From contig JAERTH010000074.1 of NCBI GenBank assembly GCA_016844955.1, positions 1 to 51,912 on the forward strand: a stretch of 51,912 nucleotides of DNA. Direction: 5' to 3'. The stretch comes from Fidelibacterota bacterium. Lineage in GTDB: Bacteria; Fidelibacterota; UBA8477; JABMPR01. Position numbers and translations under genes: made by a program. Numbering within the stretch: the stretch's first letter is position 1; every line of letters begins with the position of its first letter. Of this stretch, positions 26,123 to 35,104 are shown piece by piece. The notes below the pieces were generated by a model that was not told where the DNA came from, made no database searches, and saw nothing but the letters and a program-made list of their open reading frames with translations.

Positions 26123-28441
26123 ATGAAACAATTAGCCACTCCAACACCAGCACAACCATTGAACCCTCCCGAGACGGGAATGCCATCTCGCCGGGTTAAA
26201 AGATTATTTATCCTACTCTTGATCTTAGTCCCCCTATTCTCACTTGTCCTCCTTGAAACCAGTCTACGTCTGTTCGACTATGGTGAAGATTTGAGTCTAT
26301 TTGTTTCGGTTCCTGACGAACAGTCACAACAACTCGGTGTAAACCTGAATATCGGTCGTCGCTATTACTATTATGCCAATGATAACTTTGACCCCAAGCC
26401 TCAGAAGGATCTCTTTCTCAAGCAAAAGCCTGAAAATGGATATCGAATCTTCGTGCTTGGGGCTTCTACCACAGTTGGATTTCCCTTCGGCACCAGTATT
26501 TCCTTTTCACGCTTTCTCCATCAACGCCTCGCCGATGTTTTTCCTGAACGTCATATTGAGGTAATTAATACAGCCATCACCTCTGTCAATTCGTATAGCC
26601 TGTTGGATTTTGTTGATGAAATCCTTGAGCAACAGCCCGATGCAATTTTACTCTATGCTGGTCAAAATGAATATCTTGGACCCTTCGGTCCAGTGGCTCA
26701 GGTCACACTGGGTCGTTCACCCTGGATGGTGCGATCAATTTTGAAACTCCAGCGTTATAAAACATTTCTGCTGGTTCGGGATTTGTTCAGCCCCCTCATC
26801 AGACAAATGGCCAACAATATTACACCCGCATCAATTCAGGGCACATCTGGCTCTGTTGATTCAAGCTTTATTGCCAACACAATGGTTCCCTTTGATAGTG
26901 AACTATATTTCCAGGGTCTCAACCAGTTCGAATCTAATTTGCGGCTTATTATTAAACAGGTCGGCAAGCAAGGTGTCCCGCTTATTCTGAGTGAGATTGT
27001 TTCCAACCTGCGCGACCAGGCTCCCTTTCCTACCTTTGAAGCCGACTCTCTCTCTCCAGCACGACTTAAGTTTTTAGAGGCTCGCGCCCTTGAAGCTTCC
27101 GGCAACTATGACGAAGCCCGACTTGCTTATTATCTGGCAAAAGATTTGGATCCAGTCCCCTTCCGGTCACCTGAGGCCTTTAATAGAATTTTGGATAATC
27201 TGGCACAAGAGTTTGAGCTGCCACTGGTTCGCATGCGCTCCTATTTTGAAAGCATTTCACCACACGGCCTCATTGGCAACAACATTATGCTTGATCATGT
27301 CCATCCCACAAAGGAGGGATACTTTCTCATGGCAGATGCATTCTATCATACCATGGAAAAAGAGGGACTGATTGAAAGCACATGGCCTTCTATACCCAGT
27401 ACTGTTGTTCGGGCTTATCTGGACCAATGGCCTTTTACCCCTTTGGATAGTGTCTATGCCCACCTGGTAATTGAGAACCTTATAAGCGGCTGGCCCTTCA
27501 AAGTCTCAAATTTTAGTTCAATTTATGCAAATGAGTCAGTTCTTGATAAATTTCGACCTGAATCGATTGTGGATTCAATTGGACTGAAGACATACACCAT
27601 CCCTGGCTACAGTTTACAGCAGGGGCATTTGGAGCTGGCACAATATTATGAAAAGCAGGGCAATTATGAGGCGGCCTTGACTGAGTACGCGGCGCTAATT
27701 GCCAGTATTCCTTTTATTGATAATTTTTATCAAAATGCCGTTGAATTGCTCATGGATAATCAGGATTATTACCCGTGCAGAAAGCTTTTGCTAAATGGGG
27801 TAAAGTTTAACCCCTCTGCAAACATGTTTAAATGGCTTGGTCAAACAGAGCTGGTCATGGAACTGTACAGGGATGCAATTCTGAATCTTGAAAGGTCGTT
27901 GGCTTTAAACACTGGGGACTTGCAGGTCCAACGAAATCTGATTCGGGCGTATGCAACCGTTGGAGAGTTTGAATCGGCCAATAAACTTGTCAGAGACTAT
28001 AAAGGTCATGTCCAGACTACGGTTGAAATCAAGGATTTGACAACCCTGGTAAAGCAAACCGAGTTGCGATACAAAAAAGCGATTGATTGGGTTAAACGCG
28101 CCAAGGAGCTTTTGAGACAAAAAGATTATAATGCAGCTATTCGCGCCCTTCAGATGTCTGTCAAGCAACTGGAAACCCATGAGGCCAGTCAGTTAATGGG
28201 CCATCTTCTAGTATCCGCCGGACAGCATGAAAAGGCAGGTTCCTACCTGGAAAGAGCACGAAGCAGAATGGTACAATCGAATCCAGAACTGCTGGATGAC
28301 CTCATTCAAGTTTATACGGCCCAGGACAAACGGGACCTCGTGGTAAAGATCTATGATGAATTGCTACAAGATTTTCCAGAGTACCAGCGACTTGCACATC
28401 TACAGAGCTCCCTAACCGCCCAGGGATACACCCTGGAATAA
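26123..28441 (+). CDS. SGNH/GDSL hydrolase-like protein with C-terminal TPR repeats (paralog)
   Basis: This 772-residue protein is a paralog of the one at 12626-14758, with the same order of parts. The membrane anchor is LFILLLILVPLFSLVLLETS, followed by RLFDYGEDLSLFV. The SGNH blocks are FVLGASTTVGFPFG (nucleophile Ser), LYAGQNEYLGPFG and DHVHPTKEGYFLMADAF. The C-terminal TPR-like helices include AALTEYAALIASIP, AILNLERSLALNTGD and AAIRALQMSVKQLE. The ribosome site AGGA stands seven bases before the ATG. It is not beside a carbamoyltransferase gene, unlike its paralog. Substrate unknown; membrane-anchored with the domain outside the cytoplasm. Confidence 0.82.
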   Translation: MKQLATPTPAQPLNPPETGMPSRRVKRLFILLLILVPLFSLVLLETSLRLFDYGEDLSLFVSVPDEQSQQLGVNLNIGRRYYYYANDNFDPKPQKDLFLKQKPENGYRIFVLGASTTVGFPFGTSISFSRFLHQRLADVFPERHIEVINTAITSVNSYSLLDFVDEILEQQPDAILLYAGQNEYLGPFGPVAQVTLGRSPWMVRSILKLQRYKTFLLVRDLFSPLIRQMANNITPASIQGTSGSVDSSFIANTMVPFDSELYFQGLNQFESNLRLIIKQVGKQGVPLILSEIVSNLRDQAPFPTFEADSLSPARLKFLEARALEASGNYDEARLAYYLAKDLDPVPFRSPEAFNRILDNLAQEFELPLVRMRSYFESISPHGLIGNNIMLDHVHPTKEGYFLMADAFYHTMEKEGLIESTWPSIPSTVVRAYLDQWPFTPLDSVYAHLVIENLISGWPFKVSNFSSIYANESVLDKFRPESIVDSIGLKTYTIPGYSLQQGHLELAQYYEKQGNYEAALTEYAALIASIPFIDNFYQNAVELLMDNQDYYPCRKLLLNGVKFNPSANMFKWLGQTELVMELYRDAILNLERSLALNTGDLQVQRNLIRAYATVGEFESANKLVRDYKGHVQTTVEIKDLTTLVKQTELRYKKAIDWVKRAKELLRQKDYNAAIRALQMSVKQLETHEASQLMGHLLVSAGQHEKAGSYLERARSRMVQSNPELLDDLIQVYTAQDKRDLVVKIYDELLQDFPEYQRLAHLQSSLTAQGYTLE

Positions 28442-28502
28442 TCCAATCAGATCTGACCAGACTTGATTACCCCTTGCTGACTTTGCACTCTCTGTGGCAA
28501 AA

Positions 28503-28529
28503 CAAAAAAGGAACCCAATGGATTCCTTT
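28503..28529 (-). terminator. Intrinsic terminator downstream of tRNA-Val
   Basis: AAAGGAA and TTCCTTT arms form a stem that on the minus strand is followed by a T run. It begins a few bases after the 3' end of the tRNA gene. Confidence 0.7.
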
Positions 28530-28532
28530 CTG

Positions 28533-28606
28533 TGGTCGATACTGGATTCGAACCAGTGACCTCCCGGATGTGAACCGAGCGCTCTAACCAGCTGAGCCAA
28601 TCGACC
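28533..28606 (-). tRNA. tRNA-Val(CAC)
   Basis: The minus strand folds into a full cloverleaf of 74 bases. The acceptor stem is GGTCGAT/ATCGACC, the D arm GCTCAGCTGGTTAGAGC, the anticodon arm CTCGG-TTCACAT-CCGGG and the T arm ACTGGTTCGAATCCAGT. The anticodon CAC reads GUG (Val). The discriminator base is A and CCA is not encoded. The gene is followed by an intrinsic terminator. A truncated copy of its 5' half lies at 29166-29201. Confidence 0.95.
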
Positions 28607-28779
28607 AAAGCTTCAATGTCATACCTACGACTACAAGGAGTCTAGATACGGGAGCAATTTATACCGTAATTCCAAAAAGGGGAACCCTTGATTTTTATGG
28701 AGAGATCTTCCCTCTAGATTTGCAATTCATATGTTAGTAGGGCATTTGGTTTTAAATCATTAGCAGAGTAAAAATATTT

Positions 28780-28818
28780 TGAAGCCTCAAATTATCTAAA
28801 GACAACTTGAGGCTTTTT
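28780..28818 (+). terminator. Terminator-like hairpin
   Basis: AAGCCTCAA and TTGAGGCTT arms enclose a loop of about 16 bases and are followed by TTTTTGA on the plus strand. It lies next to the stop codon of a truncated gene on the minus strand, which it may once have served. Confidence 0.5.
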
Positions 28819-28838
28819 GAATGAATGAGGTTAACAAG

Positions 28839-29039
28839 CTATTTCAGGTATAACATTTTAATAGTTTTTGAATAGTCATTAGCTTCAATTCGCGTAAAAT
28901 ATAATCCCGTACTAACCGAATGATTCTTACTATCGAGACCATTCCACACGAGATCATAATAACCTGCTACCTTGGATGAGTTTTCCAGTTGAACAACCTC
29001 TCGCCCATAAATATCGTGCAAATATCGTGATACACAGAT
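28839..29039 (-). pseudogene. C-terminal remnant of a T9SS-sorted secreted protein
   Basis: The frame encodes about 60-66 residues that match only the C-terminal sorting domain of T9SS cargo: DIYGREVVQLENSSKVAGYY, then DLVWNGLDSKNHSVSTGLYF and IKMLYLK. There is no start codon with a ribosome site and no signal peptide, and the frame is closed by a TAA just upstream near 29040. Normal cargo proteins carry several hundred residues before this domain. The remnant lies between the intact tRNA-Val and its truncated copy, so a rearrangement at the tRNA probably removed the rest. Confidence 0.65.
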
Positions 29040-29165
29040 TTATGAGAAGGTAACTCTTCAGAGCATTTCGGAGCGAAGCTGTTTGGGCCTGATTAAATGC
29101 TTTCTATTTGGATGAATAGGATTGACTTATAAACGCCAGGATTTTTGATATAGAACGAGTCAATT

Positions 29166-29201
29166 TGAACCGAGCGCTCTAACCAGCTAAGCCTCTCGAC
29201 C
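29166..29201 (-). pseudogene. Truncated tRNA-Val, 5' half only
   Basis: These 36 bases match the 5' half of the tRNA at 28533-28606 with three mismatches, from the acceptor 5' strand to the second anticodon base. After that point the similarity stops, and no T arm or 3' acceptor strand is present. It is the same orientation as the intact gene, 560 bases upstream of it. Loss of similarity in the anticodon loop is what tRNA-targeting integrases can leave behind. Confidence 0.75.
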
Positions 29202-29253
29202 TTCTTTCAATTGCTCAAGCATTTAAACCAGAGCAATATTGGCGTGAATGATT

Positions 29254-29280
29254 CTGGAGATTGCTTCGCTGGCAAAGACT
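29254..29280. repeat. Dispersed intergenic hairpin repeat, fragment E
   Basis: CTGGAGATTGCTTCG and GGCAAAGACT match the right half of the dispersed hairpin repeat found at 451, 992 and 32761. The left half is absent. Confidence 0.5.
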
Positions 29281-29319
29281 ATCTATTGTGGTTTCGTAAT
29301 ATTCGTTTGGTTCGTTGTG

Positions 29320-29345
29320 AAAAAAAGCTCTCTGCCCACTAGAGC
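29320..29345 (-). terminator. Terminator of the aromatic amino-acid operon
   Basis: On the minus strand GCTCT and AGAGC arms around a nine-base loop are followed by seven T residues. The 5' arm overlaps the last codons and stop of marC. Confidence 0.75.
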
Positions 29346-29923
29346 AATTCAAGCCATGCAGAACGGATCATCTCTATGGCCAGGGCAACCAGCAACAATC
29401 CCATAACTCGACTCATGATATCCAAACCCTGTTCACCTAAAAACTTCTTGATATATCTGGCGTAATACATGGCTGCCCAGAATATCAAGAGGTTGGCCAG
29501 CATGGCTAGCAGTGGAACCCAGGTTCCATATTGAGAAACCAGGATAATTATGGCAGTAATGGCACCAGGACCAGCAATAAGCGGGGTAGCCATGGGGATC
29601 ACAATATCCTTTGAGTATTCCTTGTCGTCCCCAAATGAAATGTCCATGACATACAATAAACCCAGAAGCAATAGAATTAGCCCACCACCTACCTGAAAGG
29701 AAAACATTGAGATACCAAAAAATGACAGTATGCCTTCACCTACAAAAACAAAGATGGTGAGGAGTATTAGAGAAACCCGGGCTGCCCGGTGGGCACTATG
29801 CTTGGCCCTATCTTCCGCGTAATCTTTGGTCAAGGTCATAAATACTGGTAATCCACCAAAAGGATCCATAATCACCAGTAAGGTCACAAAGGCGTGCATG
29901 AAAGCATTAAAATCCAGGGTCAT
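29339..29923 (-). CDS. MarC family integral membrane protein
   Basis: This 194-residue protein has six predicted membrane helices and the MarC signatures FVTLLVIMDPFGGLPVFMTL near the start and IPMATPLIAGPGAITAIIIL in the middle. MarC-family (UPF0056) proteins are inner-membrane proteins of unproven function; the old link with multiple antibiotic resistance was not supported. The start overlaps the end of aroB by four bases, so it is the last gene of the aromatic operon. Whether it exports an amino acid or an intermediate is speculation, but the coupling to aroB is worth noting. Confidence 0.92.
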   Translation of the reverse strand: MTLDFNAFMHAFVTLLVIMDPFGGLPVFMTLTKDYAEDRAKHSAHRAARVSLILLTIFVFVGEGILSFFGISMFSFQVGGGLILLLLGLLYVMDISFGDDKEYSKDIVIPMATPLIAGPGAITAIIILVSQYGTWVPLLAMLANLLIFWAAMYYARYIKKFLGEQGLDIMSRVMGLLLVALAIEMIRSAWLELL

Positions 29924-31035
29924 GCGTCATCCCTCCAGGCTTTTTTCAGGGCTTCAACAGCCAGTTTTATCATAAGCACCGGAACACCAGCCTGCATGTG
30001 GGCCTGTCCCAATTCACTCAACAAAACAAAATAGAGCTGTGAGTCGGCAACTTTTTTATCCAGTCGAGTTGCCTGTTCAATATTTTCGGGATTGAGGTTT
30101 TCAAGCGATAAGCCAAGCGGGATTTTCACCAGCATTCCAGCCAGCGCTTCCCAGTCATCATTGGACAACTCCCCAACCTGATTTGAAAGCCAGCCTGCGG
30201 CGTACATACCTAGAATGACGGCTTCACCATGGCGGACGGCCCCATAGCCTAACGTGGTTTCAATAGCGTGCCCAAGGGTATGTCCAAAATTTAAGATTCG
30301 ACGCAGGTCAGCTTCTTTTTCGTCAGCTTCAACCACTTCAGCTTTCAATTCACAGCTGTGGGCAATTGATTTTATGAGAACTGTATCAGCCGTCCCCTCA
30401 ATCAAACCGTCCATATTCGCTACGAGATATTCTAGATATTCTTTATCCCGAATAGCACCCATTTTGAACATTTCTGCGTAACCCGACACTCTGTCTCTGG
30501 TACCCAGACTTTTCAGTGTGTCCACATCCATAAGCACCAGTGCGGGCTGATAAAAACTACCGATGAGGTTCTTACCGCTGGTGTGATTCACGCCCGTCTT
30601 CCCCCCCACTGCAGCATCAACCATGGATAACAGGGTGGTTGGAATATGAACCAGGTTAACGCCACGAAAAAGCACACTGGCCACAAAACCACCCAGGTCA
30701 GTGACAACGCCACCTCCCAGAGTAATGATGGTTCCACTGCGCTGCATACCTTGAGCGATGAGCGCGGAGATAACTTGCTCCGCAGAAGCCAGGGTTTTGT
30801 ACTCTTCACCTTCAGGAATGAGGATCGTCCGGGTGACATAACCAGCACTTTGCAAGCTGTCGCGAATCACCGCACCATAGAGTTCATTTACAGTGTTGTT
30901 TGAGATGATACCCACAGGACCAGAAGCTTTAATTTCCGACAGATATTCAGCGACTCGTGCCAGCAGATCCTGACCAACAATCATATCATACTGCCCGAGC
31001 TGATGGTTGATAGATAGTCGAGATAAGTCAGCCAT
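29920..31035 (-). CDS. aroB: 3-dehydroquinate synthase
   Basis: This enzyme converts DAHP to 3-dehydroquinate (second step of the shikimate pathway) using NAD and a divalent metal. Characteristic motifs are PEGEEYKTL, ITLGGGVVTDLGGFVAS, IPTTLLSMVDAAVGGKTGVN and GKNLIGSFYQP in the NAD and substrate sites, and the metal ligands in EVVEADEKE, NFGHTLGHAIE and RHGEAV. The length of 371 residues is normal. Its start overlaps the end of aroK by eight bases. It is the seventh gene of the minus-strand operon. Confidence 0.97.
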   Translation of the reverse strand: MADLSRLSINHQLGQYDMIVGQDLLARVAEYLSEIKASGPVGIISNNTVNELYGAVIRDSLQSAGYVTRTILIPEGEEYKTLASAEQVISALIAQGMQRSGTIITLGGGVVTDLGGFVASVLFRGVNLVHIPTTLLSMVDAAVGGKTGVNHTSGKNLIGSFYQPALVLMDVDTLKSLGTRDRVSGYAEMFKMGAIRDKEYLEYLVANMDGLIEGTADTVLIKSIAHSCELKAEVVEADEKEADLRRILNFGHTLGHAIETTLGYGAVRHGEAVILGMYAAGWLSNQVGELSNDDWEALAGMLVKIPLGLSLENLNPENIEQATRLDKKVADSQLYFVLLSELGQAHMQAGVPVLMIKLAVEALKKAWRDDA

Positions 31036-31561
31036 CTTGCATCTCTAGTTCTTTAAGAATTTCACTTGCTATAATTTCTGGACTTCTATCCCCACTGTTG
31101 ATACGTATTTTTGCAGCCTTAGCATAGGATTCGCTGCGAGCAACGAGTATTTCAGTAAGCTTATTCAGGGTATCATTACATTCCTCAAGCAAAGGACGGT
31201 TGTCGGAGTGCTCCAAGCGTGCAGCGGCCTCGGCTGGCGGTAGATCAAGCCAGATAGCCACTTCGTCACTCAAGAACTCGACATTTTCCTCACGGATTAC
31301 AATGCCACCTCCGCACGGAATAATAGCTTTATCTAACGGGGCTGTCTGTAATAGAACTTGCGACTCATAATCCCGAAATCCATCCTCACCTTCGGATTCA
31401 AAGATGGTGGGAATATCGGAGCCGGTAGAGGCTTCAATTTCATGGTCAATATCGAAAAGCTTCCAATCAAGTGTCCGGGCAAGAATTTTTCCCACGGTAC
31501 TTTTTCCGGCACCCATGAGACCAATTAAATAAATCCTGCTGATGCCCAGAGGCATACTCAT
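31028..31561 (-). CDS. aroK: Shikimate kinase
   Basis: The enzyme phosphorylates shikimate at the 3-OH with ATP. The P-loop GLMGAGKSTVGK is near residues 14-25. The shikimate-binding Asp of LFDIDHEIE, the FRDYESQVL segment, CGGGIV and the lid region (SDNRPLL) follow in order. The length of 177 residues fits. The start overlaps the aroC stop in ATGA fashion. A single kinase gene is present in the window. Confidence 0.96.
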   Translation of the reverse strand: MSMPLGISRIYLIGLMGAGKSTVGKILARTLDWKLFDIDHEIEASTGSDIPTIFESEGEDGFRDYESQVLLQTAPLDKAIIPCGGGIVIREENVEFLSDEVAIWLDLPPAEAAARLEHSDNRPLLEECNDTLNKLTEILVARSESYAKAAKIRINSGDRSPEIIASEILKELEMQDG

Positions 31562-32718
31562 CCTTTTACTCCAGTTGTGTTCATATGAACTTTGACTTGC
31601 TCCAGGGAATCACCCCCAAATTTCTCAAGGATGGCATCTGTCATTACCAGAGCCATCATGGCTTCACCAATTACCGATGCTGCTGGTACGGCACAGGCAT
31701 CAGTTCGCTCCTTATGGGCAATTCCTGGTTCCCTCGTTTTAATATCTACTGAGCGTAGGGGTCGCGCTAAAGTGGGAATGGGTTTCATCGTCACTTGAAC
31801 CCGAACAAACTCACCATTGGACATACCACCCTCAATTCCGCCTGCATGGTTGGTGGCGCGCATAATTTTATCGTTCTCTTTAATGATTTCATCATGAACC
31901 TGTGAACCTGATGCTTCAGCTACATTGAGACCATCACCAAAGCTGACGGCCTTCATGGCATTAATGGACATCATGGCAGCAGCCAGTCGTGCATCCAGCT
32001 TGCGATCCCAATGGGTATACGATCCCAGACCAGCCGGCAAGCCTGAAGCAAGCACCTCAAAAACACCACCAATCGAATCACCCTTGCGTCGGGTGTCATC
32101 GATATGTTTAATCATCTTCGGGCCTGCAGAGTCGTCCAGACAGCGTACATCCGATGCATCTGCCAAATCATTCAGCGATTCAAGCTTTTCTGGATTGATA
32201 TTGTCGGCAAGCACGGGGCCGATTTGTAACACATGGCTGGCAATCTCAATCCCCAATTCCTTAAGAAAGGAACGACAAACAGCTCCCAGCGCCACACGCA
32301 TGGCAGTTTCACGAGCAGAGGACCGTTCCAGCACATTGCGGATGTCAGTGAATCCAAATTTTTGAATGCCAGCAAGATCGGCATGTCCCGGACGTGGCAG
32401 TGTGACTTCAGGTATCGGGGTTTCCTGGGCCACATGGGACATTTTGTCCTGTTTCCAATTCTCCCAATCCCGGTTCTGAATCCAGAGGGCAATGGGTGAT
32501 CCCAAGGTTTCGCCATGGCGCAAGCCAGTGAGGATTTCAGCATGGTCGGTTTCAATTTTCATACGACCACCCCGACCGTGGCCCATCTGACGTCGGGCCA
32601 GATCTCTGGCTATAAATGTTTCAGAAAGGGGCACGCCTGCAGGGAAGCCTTCCAATATTCCGGACAGGCCTTTACCGTGGGATTCTCCGGCAGTTAAAAA
32701 TTTGAGTCTATTCAGCAT
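31558..32718 (-). CDS. aroC: Chorismate synthase
   Basis: This FMN-dependent enzyme converts EPSP to chorismate, the branch point for Phe, Tyr, Trp and folate. Motifs include GESHGKGLSGILEGFPAGVP, RRQMGHGRGGRMKIE and RSSARETAMRVA in the N-terminal half. DAMKAVSFGDG-like INAMKAVSFGDG and GGIEGGMSNGEFV follow in the C-terminal half. The length of 386 residues is usual. A 169-base gap with a dispersed hairpin repeat separates it from aroE upstream, the only larger gap inside the operon. Confidence 0.97.
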   Translation of the reverse strand: MLNRLKFLTAGESHGKGLSGILEGFPAGVPLSETFIARDLARRQMGHGRGGRMKIETDHAEILTGLRHGETLGSPIALWIQNRDWENWKQDKMSHVAQETPIPEVTLPRPGHADLAGIQKFGFTDIRNVLERSSARETAMRVALGAVCRSFLKELGIEIASHVLQIGPVLADNINPEKLESLNDLADASDVRCLDDSAGPKMIKHIDDTRRKGDSIGGVFEVLASGLPAGLGSYTHWDRKLDARLAAAMMSINAMKAVSFGDGLNVAEASGSQVHDEIIKENDKIMRATNHAGGIEGGMSNGEFVRVQVTMKPIPTLARPLRSVDIKTREPGIAHKERTDACAVPAASVIGEAMMALVMTDAILEKFGGDSLEQVKVHMNTTGVKG

Positions 32719-32760
32719 ACTAATTCATTTCAATTATGGTTGCGGATTGATAGCGCTAAA

Positions 32761-32853
32761 GGTCTTCGAGTGTGACTGAAAGGAGCGTGGCGATCTCTTG
32801 TTTCTTGTAGAAAAATGGAGATTGCTTCGTCGCGAGCTCCTCGCAAAGACGGG
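32761..32853. repeat. Dispersed intergenic hairpin repeat, copy D inside the aro operon
   Basis: This is the most complete copy: GTCTTCGAG, GACTGAAAGGAGCGTGGCGA, GGAGATTGCTTCGTCGCGAG and CTCCTCGCAAAGACGGG. The outer arms (GTCTTcGaG and CTCGCAAAGAC) and inner arms (GCGATCTC and GGAGATTGC) can pair. It lies between aroE and aroC, where its RNA hairpin could affect mRNA stability between the two genes. Confidence 0.65.
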
Positions 32854-32887
32854 AAGGGAGGGAATTATAATCACGGGAAATTGATGC

Positions 32888-33772
32888 TTATTCAAATTTA
32901 CGTTTGAAGCCGGTGATTTTGTTATGGACCGCTTCACGCATCTCATTCATTTTAATTTTTGACCAATCCTGGGGACCAAACCAGATATCCACTGAAGCCA
33001 TGGCCTGATACAGATACATATCCAAGCCGGAAACTGTCTGACAATCAGAGAAAATCGCCTCGGAAAGCAGGCGTGTATTAAGTGGATTAAAAATGGTATC
33101 TACCACAACATCAATTGAGGATAGAATATCTCCATCCAGAGGGGTCTCGCGCGTTTTGGGCTTCATCCCGATGGGTGTACAATTCACCAGACAATAGGCT
33201 TCTTCAATGGGATCAATGGCGGTCTCATCCCAGGCACATCCCGCCAGTTTCATCCCTTCTGCCGCTGCATCCATATCTTTGATGAGCTGCTTGGCTCGCG
33301 CTGGATCGCGTGCGATGACAGTGGTTAATTCTACACCAACTCGTGCCAGTCCAAAAGTAATGGCTCGGGCGGCACCACCGCTCCCTAAGACCACAACTTT
33401 TTTACCTGAAAGATCAACACTGGCAGCTTCCAGTGATTTCACGAAACCATACCAGTCAGTATTGTAGCCTGTGAGTTTTCCATCCTTGCGTCTCACACAA
33501 TTGACTGCACCAATAGGTGCGGTTCGGTCGTTGACTTCGTCAAGATACTGAATGATATCAGATTTGTGGGGAATGGTCACATTGAAACCATCCAATTTTC
33601 TGGCAGAAGGCAGCCCAACCCAACGCTCCAGGTCTCCCTGGGCAACTTTAATTTTTTTATAGGCTCCATCCAGACCCAGCTTTTCATAGATCCATTCATG
33701 CATGAAATCGCTTACACTTTGTCTGAGAGGATCACCGATGACGGCTAATTTCACTTTGTACTCCTGATTCAT
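32888..33772 (-). CDS. aroE: Shikimate dehydrogenase
   Basis: This NADP-dependent enzyme reduces 3-dehydroshikimate to shikimate. The substrate domain shows GDPLRQSVSDFMHEW and FNVTIPHKSDIIQYLD (catalytic Lys in PHK), then AIGAVNCV. The Rossmann motif is VLGSGGAARAITFGL. NCTPIGM and GLDMYLYQA near the end complete the pattern. The length of 294 residues is slightly above average because of a basic C-terminal tail (NKITGFKRKFE). It lies 53 bases after aroA in the operon. Confidence 0.95.
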   Translation of the reverse strand: MNQEYKVKLAVIGDPLRQSVSDFMHEWIYEKLGLDGAYKKIKVAQGDLERWVGLPSARKLDGFNVTIPHKSDIIQYLDEVNDRTAPIGAVNCVRRKDGKLTGYNTDWYGFVKSLEAASVDLSGKKVVVLGSGGAARAITFGLARVGVELTTVIARDPARAKQLIKDMDAAAEGMKLAGCAWDETAIDPIEEAYCLVNCTPIGMKPKTRETPLDGDILSSIDVVVDTIFNPLNTRLLSEAIFSDCQTVSGLDMYLYQAMASVDIWFGPQDWSKIKMNEMREAVHNKITGFKRKFE

Positions 33773-33825
33773 TATTTAAAGATAACCTTGCTAAGCTTTT
33801 GAACCTTCGCAAGGTTCATATTGGT

Positions 33826-35085
33826 TCAATTCATCAATGCGCGTAGTTCATCAAAAAACCCGGGATGAGAAATTTCCACACAATCCGGATTATCAAAACG
33901 GGCTGGTTCCCGGCTAATCAATCCGGCAATTCCCAGACTCATGGCAATACGATGATCATCAAATGTGGTGACTTTTCCACCACTCAAAGCTGTAGGCCCT
34001 TCCACATTAAAACCATCGGGTCGCTCGAAAATTTTAGCACCCCAGCCACTCAAGTTGGTCACCATGGCAGCAATCCGGTCCGATTCTTTGACTCTCAACT
34101 CCTCAGCTCCCTCAACCACCGTTTCACCTTCTGCTTGAGTAGCCAATAAGGCAATCAGAGGTAACTCATCAATTAAATTGGCAATCTGTTCCGGGTAAAC
34201 ATGAATTCCCTTGAGCTTTGAAGACTTGATTCGCAAATCTGCAACGGCTTCTCCCTGGTGGACCTTTTTGTTGGCTATGGATACATCACCGCCCATCTCC
34301 TGAACCGCATGCAAAAAAGCAATGCGGGTAGGATTCACACCCACGTTGCGCAGAATAAGATCGGATTCAGGCACCAACAAAGCTGCCGCGATAAAAAAGG
34401 CAGCTGCGGAAAAATCACCAGGCACAACAAAGTCAATGGCGCTGAGTGGTTTGATCAACTTTTTGACCGTAACCTCACGACCCTTCACATTGATTTTGGC
34501 ACCCATGGCTTTGAGCATCTGTTCAGTATGATCACGACTAAATGCTGGCGATTTTACGGTGGTCTCACCCTTTGCATGTAGCCCCGCTAGCAGGATGGCA
34601 GATTTAACCTGCGCACTGGCATAGGGTAATTCATAATCCAGCGCCCACAAGTCTCGGCCACTGAGCATGAGCGGAAAATATTTGCGTTGGGTTGCAGAAA
34701 GATTAGCGCCCATTTGTTGCAGGGGTCTAAACACCCGGTCCATAGGTCGCTTACTCAGGGAGTGATCTCCAGTGAACTGTACATGAATGGGGTGGGCAGC
34801 CAACAGCCCCATCATCAGGCGGGCCGTAGTGCCTGAGTTGCCGCAATTCAAAGCATATTCAGGTTGCTTAAATGGTCGTAGCCCTCCACCCTGGACATGA
34901 ACCACACCAGCCTTCTCCTCGATGCCAATACCGCAGTTGATCAGGGCATTTTGGGTGGTCTTAACATCCGCGCCGGGATTCAAGTTTTCAAGACGGCTGA
35001 CACCATCTCCCAATGCCGTGAACATGAGTGCACGATGGCTGATAGATTTGTCTCCTGGTAATGTGATCTCACCTAGCAGTGCCAT
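33826..35085 (-). CDS. aroA: 3-phosphoshikimate 1-carboxyvinyltransferase (EPSP synthase)
   Basis: The enzyme transfers enolpyruvyl from PEP to shikimate-3-phosphate. Motifs in order: PGDKSISHRALMFTALG, LNCGNSGTTARLMMGLLA, GDHSLSKRPMDR, SAQVKSAILLAGL, DFSAAAFFIAAALL, LRVKESDRIAAM and DDHRIAMSLGIAGL. The length of 419 residues is typical. The sequence LNCGNSGTTARLMMG corresponds to the LxxGNAGTAxR region, with Gly-Ser-Gly as in class II enzymes, which are the less glyphosate-sensitive type; this is inferred only from the motif. Confidence 0.97.
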   Translation of the reverse strand: MALLGEITLPGDKSISHRALMFTALGDGVSRLENLNPGADVKTTQNALINCGIGIEEKAGVVHVQGGGLRPFKQPEYALNCGNSGTTARLMMGLLAAHPIHVQFTGDHSLSKRPMDRVFRPLQQMGANLSATQRKYFPLMLSGRDLWALDYELPYASAQVKSAILLAGLHAKGETTVKSPAFSRDHTEQMLKAMGAKINVKGREVTVKKLIKPLSAIDFVVPGDFSAAAFFIAAALLVPESDLILRNVGVNPTRIAFLHAVQEMGGDVSIANKKVHQGEAVADLRIKSSKLKGIHVYPEQIANLIDELPLIALLATQAEGETVVEGAEELRVKESDRIAAMVTNLSGWGAKIFERPDGFNVEGPTALSGGKVTTFDDHRIAMSLGIAGLISREPARFDNPDCVEISHPGFFDELRALMN

Positions 35086-35104
35086 TGGAAGAATCCTTAT
35101 TGTG

